A DNA stretch of 64,000 bases, from NCBI GenBank assembly GCA_014925825.1, contig JACGCK010000079.1, positions 143,029-207,028 of the forward strand, given 5' to 3'. The position numbers and the translations under genes are program-made. The notes under the pieces were generated by a model. The model saw only the letters and a program-made list of their open reading frames with translations. It made no database searches and was not told the origin of the DNA. Source of the stretch: Pholiota molesta (taxonomy: Eukaryota; Basidiomycota; Agaricomycetes; Agaricales; Strophariaceae). This document shows positions 46,231-57,000 of this stretch, in pieces (position 1 is the stretch's first letter; each line of letters opens with the position of its first letter).

Positions 46231-46478
46231 TTTTAGGGCCCACGGAGGTATATACCCGCTGTCCAGAGAATACCCATAGATGCCTTATGATTTTAGAAAG
46301 CCTTTAGAAAGCATTTGTAACGACCGATTTACGAACGACGATTTGTGTGCGCACCCATTCCGTTTGAGTTTGGTTGTTCGTTGAGGGAATGCTTGGTCGT
46401 GTTTGCCGCAATATCACATTTCTTGACATCAAACTCTCACCTGCTTTCTCCCGCTGACCCCGACGCTCCGCCTCTACA

Positions 46479-47744
46479 ATGCCCAAGAGCGCTCGCAAAA
46501 AGAGTACATCGACCACACGCAAAGCTGCAGCGCACGCCCGCCCCCAACGCCCCGCCCCAGCCCAAAAACCCACCATCAAAACCGAAGACGCGCCCGCCGC
46601 ACCCCCACCTGAGGAACCCATCCATTCTCCCACCCTCTCCCCACACGTAGCTGAACCTCTCCCCTCCCTAGGTCAGAACACACATATACCAGCCGATGCA
46701 CCCCGCGCACTTCGACGAGCTCGCGGCGATCTGGGGGCGCGACCCGCGCGTGCCCTCGGTGACGTCGCGCCGCGCGTGGGCGCTCGCGCGCGCGCTCGAC
46801 CCCGCGAGCGTGCACAGGTGGTGGTACCGCCGGCGCGCGGCGCACGAGAAGATGTTCAGAGTGCGCCTCCCGCTGGATGCGTATGAGCTGGACGTGGGCG
46901 TGCCGCCGGTGATTGTGTTCAAGGTGGAGGACGACGACGAGAAGGTCGGGGATGCGGACCCGCTTTCGGAGCCTGTTTCTGCTGATACGTGTGTCGATGC
47001 TGCTTCTGCTGGCCTATCGGATAACACGCTCGGCTCTGGGATAGATTCTGCGTCTCTTGCGAAATCTGTGCATATACTTGGCAAGGACGTCGAAAAAGGC
47101 GCATATATTCACCTCCCATCGTCGCCAACACTCCGCTTCTCGTCTCGGCTCCCTTCGTCACCTCAGACCAGCCCTCACCGGCGCCGACTGAGCTCACTCC
47201 CTCCCAGCTCCCCGCCTCCGCCGCTCTCATCGCCGCCCCCTGCTCGCTGCTCCCTCTTCCTGCCAACCTCCGAATCGGGCTATGACTCTGGGCCCGCTTG
47301 CCTTTGGCTGGATGATGTCGATCGGGAAAGAGGTGACATTCCTTTCTTTCTATCTGCACCCCCCCCCCCTCCTCCTCCTTTGAACCGCATCTCAGTGCGC
47401 ATATATCTAATCCTCCTTCTCACTCATGCCCGCTTCTCCCTGATACAGCTCTACCTTTGCTCCCGGAACATCATACGGATCTAAAGTCCTGTGCCTCGGC
47501 GCCCGTCGTTCCGCTCCCGCGCTTCTTCTGCGGCTCTTTCGCGGAGTGCTATGATCTGATGCTGATGGGCGCTGCGGACGCGGACGGGCGACACGCCGCG
47601 GATCTGGATCTGGAAGCGCTGCGTGCTGCGTGCGAGGAGCCGGCGCCGTGGTGTCTTGCGGGCATGCGCATCGCGTATGATGGGTCGCTGGTCGGGGTTT
47701 GTTCGTGGTGTGACGTTGAGATGTTGACGCCGAGCGCTGGGTGA
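46479..47744 (+). CDS. Homeodomain-like protein
   Basis: Exons 46479-46646, 46693-47332 and 47449-47744 join in frame to 367 residues; the first intron would be 46 nt (GTAGCT...ACCAG). The N-terminus is basic and Pro-rich (KSARKKSTSTTRKAAA). Residues about 58-110 read as a homeodomain: helix 1 FDELAAIWGRDPRVPS, helix 2 VTSRRAWALARALD, recognition helix PASVHRWWYRRRAAHEK, with WWYRRR where the classical form has WFxNRR. A Ser/Pro-rich disordered region follows and the C-terminus ends in a CSWCD motif. It is likely a DNA-binding regulator. No mating-type locus markers are seen beside it. The exact first exon is uncertain. Confidence 0.55.
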
Positions 47745-48695
47745 TTGTATGCGGTATCGGACGCTGGTTTGCTATGGATCTGCTTCTGGTGTCGTGTTGC
47801 GTATGACGTTGCTGTATTTCGCTGCTTGTCGATTGCACCTTTGGACGGGCTGTTACTGGATGTGGTATTCTTGCGTTTTTCGTTGGAGTCGCTCTTAATT
47901 CTCTCTGCTCCTTGGGCGCTCTGGGCTGTCCTGCTTCTGATGTAGTATCTTTGAATGATTGAATTTGATGATACATACACTGGGCGTTTGGTGTCTACAC
48001 ATGACTCGCAGAGACGCGTTGCAGGTTCCCTCTTGTGCCTCGGCCCCCAGCCATAGAGCTGCGTCTGTTTTTCTGCGGCTCTTTGGGAGAGTGCTGCGTC
48101 GCTGGCGCTGCGGGAGGGCAATGAACAGCTGATTCCGAGGGGCGGCGTGCGGAATCGGCGCCTTGGTGCCGTCAAGGGGGCTTACGCCTCGCGTAGGACG
48201 GAGCGTTGTAGGGCTTCGTGTGCGGTGTTGTGGCGATGGGATGTGGACGGGAAGCGCTGGTTGATGGTGTGTGTCGCTCTTCTCTCTTCCTTTGATAAGG
48301 GGTCATTGACTTATGGAGAGTCCTACTATTTATAAAGGGTGCATTGAGAAAGATTGGTACACCGCGCCAATAATGGCGTTATCAATGATCTGGCAATTTT
48401 GTCTGTATAAGCTGGTTGGGCAGCTCTGCTTTTTCTGCATCGCCGCTCCAGCGCTCACGAACGCCCGGCCTCTGAAGTATGGTATGTTGAAAAAATTGCA
48501 TTTTGATGATCCATAAATAACATAATTGTGGGCATTTCGTGTATACATACTTATAGCAAGGGCTGTCGTAATAGAGCATAACGCTTGAAAAACAAAAAAC
48601 AAAAAAAAAAAGAATAAACGTGTGTGGGTGATTTGCCAGCTAGGCGCTAATCGTGGACTTCAATCTTCGGTAAAGAAAAAAAAATACATCCCAGC
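47745..48695. other. Intergenic, no gene seen
   Basis: Downstream of both the homeodomain-like gene (plus) and the next gene (minus). Frames here are overlapping and without motifs. Confidence 0.5.
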
Positions 48696-50062
48696 CTACT
48701 CAGCGCCTCTGCGCCGAATCACATACTTCCCGGATGCCTCTCCTCCTTTCGAGTCCGTGCTCTGTGGCATGTAAATCCAATCCTGTGCCGTCTGCTTAGA
48801 CAGCAGAAGCGCCTCCTGCACCAGCTCGGAGTCCAGGTCCGCGGGCAGCTCCCAGTCCGGCTTCACGACGTTCGCGAAGCCCGAGAACGACGCCGAGCGC
48901 CGGCGGGTGGCCTTGTGCTCGACCGCGCGCTCGCTGGACGTGCGCAATGTGGTCTCCGTGGGGCGCGCTTTCGGGGCGCGTGCCAGGAGGCTGAGCGCCC
49001 TGCTCTTCTTGAGGAGCGCCTTCTTCTCCTTCGTGGCGGTGGAGGCGATGGAGGGCCGGAGGGATTGCGCGCTCGTTGGGCGCGCAGGCGAGGCGCGGTG
49101 GCGGCTGAACAGGGACGTTGCGGCGGGCTTCGGGGTCTCCGGCCGAACGGGGGCGGCGACGACCTTCAGAGACGTGGACTCGGAGGCGGTCGCAGGCTGC
49201 GCGTTACGGAACCCGAACTTGTTCTGGATGAATTTGTACACCGCGTTCGGGCGCTTGGGGAGAGGCGCCGCGGCTTCGTCGCCGACGTCGTTGACAAGGA
49301 CTGTCGCGCTGTCGCCTTCGCCTTCAAGTACACGCGCCGCGGTGTCAGCGGAGAGGCCCGCGTTGTTGATGCGGGTGGCTTCCTTCATATCCATAACGCG
49401 GCGTGTGCGCCTCAGGCTCACGGCGCGGAGTGAGGTTGTACGCTTCGCAGGGCGGATTGGCGCAAACGTCACGGTGCTGTTGGGCCCCTAGCGGAGTTTC
49501 CTGAAGCTCTGGCGCTGTCTGTTTCGTCGGTATTGATGGGAGACGGCACCGAAGGCGACGGAGCAGTTGAAGGTCGCTGCTGCTCCAGCTGGGCGACAAG
49601 TCTCTTGAGCCCATTCCGAGCCCTTCGGGCATCTTGCATATAAACGATTTCGTCCTCGTCGCCGCTTTCTAGCGTATACCCAGGCGGCGGACCAGCGGTG
49701 TCTTGATACTGCCACTCCACCCGCGCATCAATGACTCCGGGGTACGCGTGAGCTGTGGCAGAAGCTGAAGCCACCGACGGCCCGCTGTCCATCCCCGCAA
49801 ACGACGCGAAATTCCAGGTCGTTCTCGGGGGCAGGATCTCGGTGAAGTCTCCGTCGGGGTGGAAGACCATGTTCACGCATTCCTGGGAGTTTGCGGGAGA
49901 GGTGGCACGGCTCCGCACGTAGACCCCCGTGAGGGAGACGGACGACGACGCGGCTTGTGCGCGAAGATCGTCGAGAGAGGATCGAGACAATTTGGTGACG
50001 AGCCGAGAGGAGTCGATGGGCTCGGGGATGTGGGCTGGGAAGGTGAAGGTGGATGTCGCCAT
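48696..50062 (-). CDS. Hypothetical protein, two exons
   Basis: Two frames join by a 62 nt intron (exon 1 50062-49550, exon 2 49487-48696; donor G|GTGCCG, acceptor GCTAG) into 434 residues. Without the intron exon 1 stops at 49469. The N-terminal half is globular (ECVNMVFHPDGDFTEILPP, TTWNFASFAG, VEWQYQD); the C-terminal half is basic and low-complexity, with possible nuclear signals (RRTRRVMDMK, KATRRRSAS) and ends KYVIRRRGAE. I do not recognise a family. The donor is weak, so the join is the main doubt; the alternative is two separate short proteins. Confidence 0.5.
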
Positions 50063-50837
50063 TACAAGGAGGGGGTGTCGCTGAGGATGGGGGTGGTGGG
50101 TGGCAACGCGAAGAACTGGAGGAGTAGACGCGTTATAGCCTGCATTTTATGTGGCCTTCGGTTGATGTTTGTATTTGTGTTCGTAAAATGTGGCCCACTT
50201 GACAATAGGAAATGAGATGGTGCTTTGCTTCGATTGCTTGATTTGCTTTGCTTCCGAGTCGATTGCTTTACCTTTTATGGCACTCTTCAAGCACTCTTAT
50301 GTTCGTCATGCATCCTACATTCTGAGAATATCCGCAAGTCAATCCGCCTCTACAAAGGCAGGTTACTTTTAACATGCAATTACCTTCATGGTTCAGTTGG
50401 TCGGTTGCTTGACGGCTTGCACGCTTTTACCCACGCCACACAACCGCATACACCGTAGATACTGTGCTGCAGCGGCCTTGACATCAATTGAAGGAGCAAC
50501 TCAAAAACCTCAATTGGGATTTGTCTATTCGTCAATTTTGATTTGGTTATCAGCTACGTATATACCGAAAATAGTGGCATTTGCGCTTGATTTGCGCTTG
50601 ACTGAATTTTGCTCCTCTGTGCTCTGCACTCCGACAAGAACGCAGTTACGTGTATTGCCCATTATTAACGACGGGCACTTAACGTCCTTTTTATCTTGTG
50701 CGGCCTCTGAACGTTGGGATTATTAGGCTTGTACTGTATTCAAGCTTGACAGCTGCTGCGTATCTTGTCTTGCGGGGTGGGTCTCTGAAAAGCTGTGGTA
50801 CATGTTTTCCTAATGTGAACATCCCTAAGGGTGGATC
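50063..50837. other. Intergenic region ending in a remnant of the M43 gene
   Basis: Upstream of the hypothetical gene on its left. The last about 60 bp read in one frame as a KSCGT...NVNIPKGG segment that resembles the stretch just before the catalytic domain of fungal M43 proteases, and the M43 sequence resumes after element 2 at 61430. Confidence 0.4.
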
Positions 50838-51028
50838 TGTAAAGCGGCGCTTTACGGGTAGTTCTTAAGCTGTACAAACTAAGCCAGAACCAATATAATT
50901 GGTAGACTACGTGGTACAAGCAAAAGATCTACTGTCTGATTACAAATGCAAGTACTTAAATAGTGGCATCACCGAGGGTGATGCCAAACAAGATATAATA
51001 TGATGCGTCACGGGGCACGCCCGTGACA
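50838..51028 (-). repeat. Element 2 3' LTR (191 bp) with four hairpins
   Basis: TGTAAAGC...CGTGACA. Hairpins: 50839-50855 (GTAAAGC stem), 50889-50903 (ACCAAT stem), 50965-50985 (GGCATCACC stem, 9 bp) and 51007-51027 (GTCACGGG stem, 8 bp). Reads as identical to 61239-61429. Confidence 0.93.
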
Positions 51029-51030
51029 TA

Positions 51031-51039
51031 CCCCCCCTT
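51031..51039 (-). other. Polypurine tract of element 2
   Basis: AAGGGGGGG on the element strand, 2 nt from the 3' LTR, the expected site for plus-strand priming. Directly beside it at 51040-51058 is an 8 bp inverted repeat (GAGATCGC, loop TGC, reverse complement). Confidence 0.75.
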
Positions 51040-51119
51040 GAGATCGCTGCGCGATCTCTAACAAAATTTAACAAGAATATGGCAAGTCCATATGATGATG
51101 ATTGGTTGCAGGAGGACTG

Positions 51120-53075
51120 TTAGTCCTCCATGTGTGGTTGTGATGGTGGGGGTGGGTCGTCGTGGTCGTTCGCGTGGTTTTCGCCCCCATCGTCCGTGTT
51201 CTCCATGACGGCGTCCTGCGTGCCATCGAGCGTTGTATCATTCGTGTTAACGAGTGAAGATGTAGTGCTAGCAACCGCGTTAGCGGTTGCATCGTCACTG
51301 CTGCTCGTGGGCAACGCGGCAGGAGGTGGGGGCGGAGGCGGCGGTGCGATTGCGGTGTTGGTGGTAATGGCTGTTGCAGCCAGCAATCTCGCACGTAACT
51401 CCGCGACACCCGCGTCGGCGTCGTTGCGCGAGCGCCCGGATAGGTAGCGGCGATATGGTGTATCGCCTGTCAGCAGCCATCCTCGCGCGTTGAGACTAAA
51501 CACCCCTCGTTGTTCCTCGGTGTCGAGGATTATATGCATACGGAGGATCTCGTCCTCCGTTGGGTGCCTCCAGCCATCCCATGCGGGTATCGCAGGCGGG
51601 GCGCCATATTGGTCAAGTCGGTGCAGGCGCTCATTGTCCTGCTCATCCAGTAGTGCCCTATCGAGGGCCGATCCATGGTAGTGCTGGTCCAAGAATTGCA
51701 GCCCGTACAGATATGCGTGATCGACCCAATCGGTTGGGATGCAGTTATGAATGAGGACTTGGATGATGTCCTCAATCGTCATATTCGACGCATGGCGGTC
51801 GTCGATGACTAGGCGCTGGAACACGAACTGCGGGCCAGCTTGGGGGTGCATTGGTGCGCCTGGATTGTTGACGTTGTGCGCGGCAACAGCATCCGTGTAA
51901 CGGAAAGGCATTGCAGTCAGTGCGGCGTACAGCCGCATGAAGACTGATCGCGCGTGGGAGTTGGCGGGGGCCAGCATCCTTCCGAGGCCATAACCGAACA
52001 GGGAGCGACGATGGATGCGGTAGGAGTGGTCCATGACCACCCCCAGGAATGGGTTGGATGAACCTGGCCGTCCATGTAGCATGATGTATTGACCCATGAC
52101 GTCCTGGTTCAACGATTCACGGGGATCAGGTGTGGGCATGCCCGCACCTCGTGTGCTGTTGGATGGGTTGCTCACTATTGCTCGAGAGAAGTCGCGTGCT
52201 ATGGGTGCAGGTCCCATAAAGTGTGGCCCCACATCTGGTTGGTAGCTCTGGTTGAATCCAGAATCCATGAACGCGGCCATGGTGCGATCCCATAACGCTG
52301 GGTGTATGCGCCCGATGACGGTGTGGAACTCGGTTAGGAGGCAGTAGGCCTCCATACGCACCGTGTCATCCAGACGAGCGTTGGCGGCAATCGTCATGAG
52401 ACGATCGAGCTCCTCTGGATTGCGTGGGACGCCCCTTGGAACACGCGAGTAGAGGGGGTGCCCATGAACAGGGCGGTACCCTGATTGATTCTGCATCTCG
52501 AATTGAGACGCCACAGCCGCACTCTGGCCAACATACACGATGTTGGTGCGGGCCGAGTAGTAGATCCTCTGTCTCGGCCACATCCCGAGCATGGCGTTGT
52601 TACGCTCAATTGAGTTTGAGGGTGGTATCCTTACCACCCCAAGTCCGTCTGGAACACGTCCAGACATTTGTCGTTCGACTCGTCGTCTCTTCTCGGCGAG
52701 GGCTTTAGCCCTCAGCTCCTTCTCTTCCTTCACGTCGCGATTGTGCTTTCGGCGATTCCTGAGGTCCGCCTCTGATGGCCAGTTACCGCCCTGCGCGCGA
52801 GCAATGCTTTGTGGGTCTTCGTCCCACAACTCAACAGACTCATCGCTCGAGCTTTCGTCGGAGTCGCGAGGGGGCGATGCCCGCTCGATTGTTGGGTCGT
52901 TCTCGACGGCAGGCGGGGCGGGGTAGCTGGGTGGCATCGTGACGAGTGTCACTGGTCCGAATCCCCTTGGTACGAACGGGATGTACGCATCCGTGTCCAT
53001 CTTGATGTCCTCTTCGTACGCTGAGGGTGGGTCCCTCGTTTCGTATCGCGGCTGGCGCGACGACGACGCGCGCAT
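51120..53075 (-). CDS. Element 2 downstream ORF, 651 residues, function unknown
   Basis: Starts at ATG 53075 and lies between pol and the 3' LTR on the pol strand. The N-terminus is acidic and charged, followed by a basic helical stretch (RNRRKHNRDVKEEKELRAKA). Residues about 180-560 look globular (EELDRLMTIAANARLDDTVR, LLTEFHTVIGR, LYGLQFLDQHYHGSALDRAL). The C-terminus is a Pro run and an acidic Ser/Thr/Asn tail. There is no zinc knuckle, protease or transmembrane segment. Its size, conservation-like composition and position mark it as an accessory element gene, not a shadow. I do not recognise the family. Confidence 0.7.
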   Translation of the reverse strand: MRASSSRQPRYETRDPPSAYEEDIKMDTDAYIPFVPRGFGPVTLVTMPPSYPAPPAVENDPTIERASPPRDSDESSSDESVELWDEDPQSIARAQGGNWPSEADLRNRRKHNRDVKEEKELRAKALAEKRRRVERQMSGRVPDGLGVVRIPPSNSIERNNAMLGMWPRQRIYYSARTNIVYVGQSAAVASQFEMQNQSGYRPVHGHPLYSRVPRGVPRNPEELDRLMTIAANARLDDTVRMEAYCLLTEFHTVIGRIHPALWDRTMAAFMDSGFNQSYQPDVGPHFMGPAPIARDFSRAIVSNPSNSTRGAGMPTPDPRESLNQDVMGQYIMLHGRPGSSNPFLGVVMDHSYRIHRRSLFGYGLGRMLAPANSHARSVFMRLYAALTAMPFRYTDAVAAHNVNNPGAPMHPQAGPQFVFQRLVIDDRHASNMTIEDIIQVLIHNCIPTDWVDHAYLYGLQFLDQHYHGSALDRALLDEQDNERLHRLDQYGAPPAIPAWDGWRHPTEDEILRMHIILDTEEQRGVFSLNARGWLLTGDTPYRRYLSGRSRNDADAGVAELRARLLAATAITTNTAIAPPPPPPPPAALPTSSSDDATANAVASTTSSLVNTNDTTLDGTQDAVMENTDDGGENHANDHDDPPPPSQPHMED

Positions 53076-53146
53076 GTTTCGTCGCGGTTGTGAGGGTCCG
53101 GCCCTCTCTACGCGCTCGTCGTGTGGTGCTGGTGGTAGGGCATGCC

Positions 53147-53917
53147 CTACAGGTGGGTTGGGTGTTGGGTGTACGAGGACCCTCCGTCCTCGCTGGCTTG
53201 GAAGTCACGCCGTTTTGGGGGGCGTTGTTCTTCATCGCGGTCCTCTTCGGATGGCGCTTCTCGTTTGCGGCCCTTCCTGAGAGTCGCATTCGCTGTGCGG
53301 AGGTGGTCCACCTCCGCTCGGGCTGCTTCCAGGCGCAGGAGGATCTCGTTGATGAGGATGGCCGTCTCATCATCGGGCTCGTCTCCTTCTAGGGACATCG
53401 AGATCCCTGCTCTGAGTAGCCGCTCATTGAGGCGCTTGGTTGCCTCGTCCTCGTCATCCTGTGGCGCTGAGTCCACACTCCGTGCTCTCTGTTTCCCCTT
53501 GTTCTTCCTAGGGGGCGTTCTGTTGCCATTGTCCCTAGGGGGAGGGGGTTGGTCTGATTGCGTGCGCGTCAGGCTCGGGCCGGGTGCGTTTCTCGTGGGT
53601 GGAGGATGGTATCCTCCATGGTTTGGTGGTGGGGGGTGGTAGGATCCACCTGGTTGATTGTATGAGGGATGGGGTTGCCCCATCGTTGGTGGTGGTGGAT
53701 GGGATTGTCCCATCATCGGTGGTCCAGGAGGGTAGTACCCTCCAAATGGATTTTGGTATGTGGGGGCCGTTTGCTGGAAGGGGTCGGAAAAGTGGCGCTG
53801 AGCGCCCCCGTTCCCCCCCCTACCAGATCCAGCCCCGCCTCGGATCTGCTGTCCGCGGCTCCGGCCGCGTCCGCCTCGCTGTCCACGCCCTTGCTGCCAG
53901 TCGCCGCGCTGTGCCAT
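53147..53917 (-). CDS. Element 2 accessory ORF with RGG-rich N-terminus
   Basis: 256 residues from ATG 53917; the frame is open to 54037 without an earlier ATG. The N-terminal 50 residues are Arg/Gly/Gln-rich (RGGRGRSRGQQ), a composition typical of RNA-binding disordered regions. A Pro/Gly/Tyr-rich low-complexity part with MMGQSHPPPP-type repeats follows, then a charged coiled-coil-like segment (EILLRLEAARAEVDHLRTANATLRK). It begins about 150 bp after the pol stop and ends about 70 bp before the next ORF in another frame. An RNA-binding or condensate-forming accessory protein is plausible, by composition only. Confidence 0.6.
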   Translation of the reverse strand: MAQRGDWQQGRGQRGGRGRSRGQQIRGGAGSGRGGNGGAQRHFSDPFQQTAPTYQNPFGGYYPPGPPMMGQSHPPPPTMGQPHPSYNQPGGSYHPPPPNHGGYHPPPTRNAPGPSLTRTQSDQPPPPRDNGNRTPPRKNKGKQRARSVDSAPQDDEDEATKRLNERLLRAGISMSLEGDEPDDETAILINEILLRLEAARAEVDHLRTANATLRKGRKREAPSEEDRDEEQRPPKRRDFQASEDGGSSYTQHPTHL

Positions 53918-54070
53918 AGTTGGAATGAGTGGGTAGGCGATGGGGTGTGGTGGGTGGGTGTTGTATAAGGAGGGATGCAGGGCCTTGTCGATTTCGACGC
54001 GATTAAATTTTTGGAACTCCGTCCAAATCGTTCTCACGATTGCGGTCTCGTGATCGCGTGTCGGGCCGGC

Positions 54071-57000
54071 TCATGTCCGCTTAGATAGCTGCGAGGGCCG
54101 TCTAGCGCCCTGCATTTCGAGGTATCGGTCCAAGGCCTCTAGGTCCTTGCATTCGGCATGGGGTTCCCATGTAGTGTCGCCGGCACTCCATCGAATCTCA
54201 TATTCGATGTGGCCATCAGTTGTCCACCGATGGCCCAGTATATCGTCTACGAACCATTCCTGATCGTCGGCAGCGCCGAAGTCATAGGGCTCTGGCTGAG
54301 CCCTGTTAGGGAATAGCGCGTCATCGGATGGGTGGTAGGGCCTCAGTAGCGAGGCATGGAATGTAGGATTAATCCTGCGTGTTTGCAAAGCTGTAGGCAA
54401 TTGCAAAGTGTATGTCGATGTCTTGGGGTATGCCATCAATACACGATATGGTCCAATGTATTTCGGGCAGAGCTTCCGCGCTCTGCTCTTTGCTATTTTC
54501 AAATTCTTGGTCGATAAATATACCAAGTCTCCTGTTGCGAGGGCAAGTTCCTCGCCACGACGTTTATTTGAGTGATGTGTTTGTAGCGCGCGCGCTTCAA
54601 TAATCGCGTCATGCGCCTCGGCTAGGTGCTCGAGGGCAGCCTCTGCGAAGGACCTAATACCCTTCGCGACGCCCTCGTTACTTCGAATTTCGCGGATCAT
54701 GGAGGGCATGTATCCTCCATTCAGTTCGAACGGTGCATATTTCGTGGTTTCCGATATGCTCGCGTTTATCGCGAATTCGGTCATTGCCACTTTATCAACC
54801 CAGTTTTTCTGGTTTGCATGGACCAGAGTGCGGAAAATTTGTCCAACGTTCTTATTGGCACGCTCAGTCTGTCCATCAGTCTGCGGATGGAATGATGTCG
54901 ACATTAATAGGCGCGTGCCTAATATCTTATGTAGCTCACGCCACCATCGCGAAGTGAACTTCGAGTCTCGATCGCTGACGATCGTGCTTGGTAGGCCGTG
55001 TAGCCTCACGATTTCTCGTAGGTATATCCATGAAAGTTCTGATGCCGTTGTGGTTGTGTTCACTGGTATTAAGTGAACCATACTTGTCATTCGGCATATA
55101 ATTACCCAAAGGTAGTTAAATCCTTTGGATTCAGGGAATGGACCAATGAAGTCCATTCCTATCGAGTCCCAAGGTTTAGTTGGTACGGGCAGTGTGTGGA
55201 GCTTTCCAGCGGGTGGTCGTGTTGAGGTCTTCGACCTCTGACATGACTCGCACGTTCGACAGAACTCGCGCACGTCCTTGGCGATCTGTGGCCACCAATA
55301 CCATCTCCGTATGTATTCGGATGTGCGTTGTTCGCCGAAATGACCGACAACTTCGTGGGCCTGAGTGAGAACCTTGGTTATGAGTTCGCGCTCGCGTGGT
55401 ACGCACGTTACGCGGTTTTCGTTATGGTTCGTGAACCATATTATCCCATCCTTTATTTCAAAGGCGGGATGTTCTGATGGCTGGTCCATGACCAGCGAGA
55501 ACAGTTTGTCGTTGGCATATGCTGCTTTTATTTTTGTGATGAACTCGTCATCATTTGGCAGCTTTGGCGCGGGCACATTATTCCTGTTGAATAGTGCCTC
55601 TCCGAGGCTCATGTCCTCGTGGTTCGCTCCGGCAGAACTCGCGCGGGTCGCCATATCACTATCGTGATCCAAGTCATTGAGGCCCTCGGCCTCTTTCATC
55701 TCTTGCGCTTCGTGTTCGCGCTCTTCGCGCTTGTCATTCAGGCGCCTACTGCGTCGCAGTTCCCTAGCTTGCATCGCCCTCAGCTCGACTACGCGCTCCT
55801 TAATCTCTCGAGTCCGTTCAACCGGGAGATCTTCTCCTTCCGGATCAATTCTTGCGTCTGCGCGAACGTATTCATGGGGCTCGTAGACGTCGGCGCTAGT
55901 ATCGTTCTCGTAGTATCGAGATAAGCAGTCCGCCGCCTTGTTATATTCCCCTTTGATGTATGTGATGTCAAAGTCGAATCGCGACATGTAATCCGTCCAT
56001 CGGCGTTGCCGATGGGATAAGTTCACCTGTGTCTTGAAGAATTCAAGAGCTTTATGGTCTGTGATGACATGTAGGCGGTGTCCTACTAGCTTGTCCTCCC
56101 ACTTTATTAGGGATTCTAGTATGGCCAGTGTCTCGAGCTCATGTACAGCATAGTTTTGCTGGGCGCTAGTGAACTTTTTGGACATGAATCCGGCGGGTCT
56201 GCATTGTTGCCAGGATGGACCTTGTCCATACATTGCTCCAACGCCCGTTTTCGACGCATCGCATATGAGCCATATAGGCTCACCGGATTTCGGGTCGATG
56301 GGTCGTATGATCGGCGTCTTGCAGCATATTCGTTTGATCATGTCAAAGCATCGCTGATGTAGTGGTCTCCAGTGGAATGGCGCGCCATTCATTGTCATCG
56401 CGAGGAGAGGCCCGGTATAGGCAGATATATTGGGTAGGAAATTTCCTACATAGTTGACTAGCCCAACGAATCGTTGGATGTCGTTGTAATTCCGCGGTAC
56501 TCGCCATTCGCGTATGCGTGATAACTTGTCCGCGTCAGGGTGTATTCCTTGGTCGTCGATGATATGACCAAGGCAATCGATTCTTTCGGCGTATAATTCG
56601 CACTTTTTCCATTTCAAAAACAGCTGACTAGCGCGTAAGCGCTCGAATACATATTTGAGGTGTCTTTCATGTTCCTCGACACTATCTGAGAAGATGAATA
56701 TGTCATCCAGATATACGTGCATGAAGCGGCCGATGGCGTCCCTGAATATGGACGTCATTAGGCGCTGGAATGTGGCAGGGGCATTGCAGTCGCCCTGCTG
56801 TATAACGTTGCTAACGTATGTCCCAGCAATTGTTGCAAATGCCGTTTTATGTACATCTTCAGGGCGTACCCTGACTTGTTCATATGCATCGGCCAGATCG
56901 ATTTTCGATCTGATCTTTCCTCGCGCGACGTCCTCACGTATGACGTCTTGGTCGGGTAGAGGCGTAACATCCTTTACTGTGTTGTCGTTTCGTAGTCGTG

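Noticed and set aside
46650..47480. HD-type mating locus
   Set aside because: Only one homeodomain-like gene, no divergent HD1/HD2 pair and no mitochondrial intermediate peptidase neighbour.
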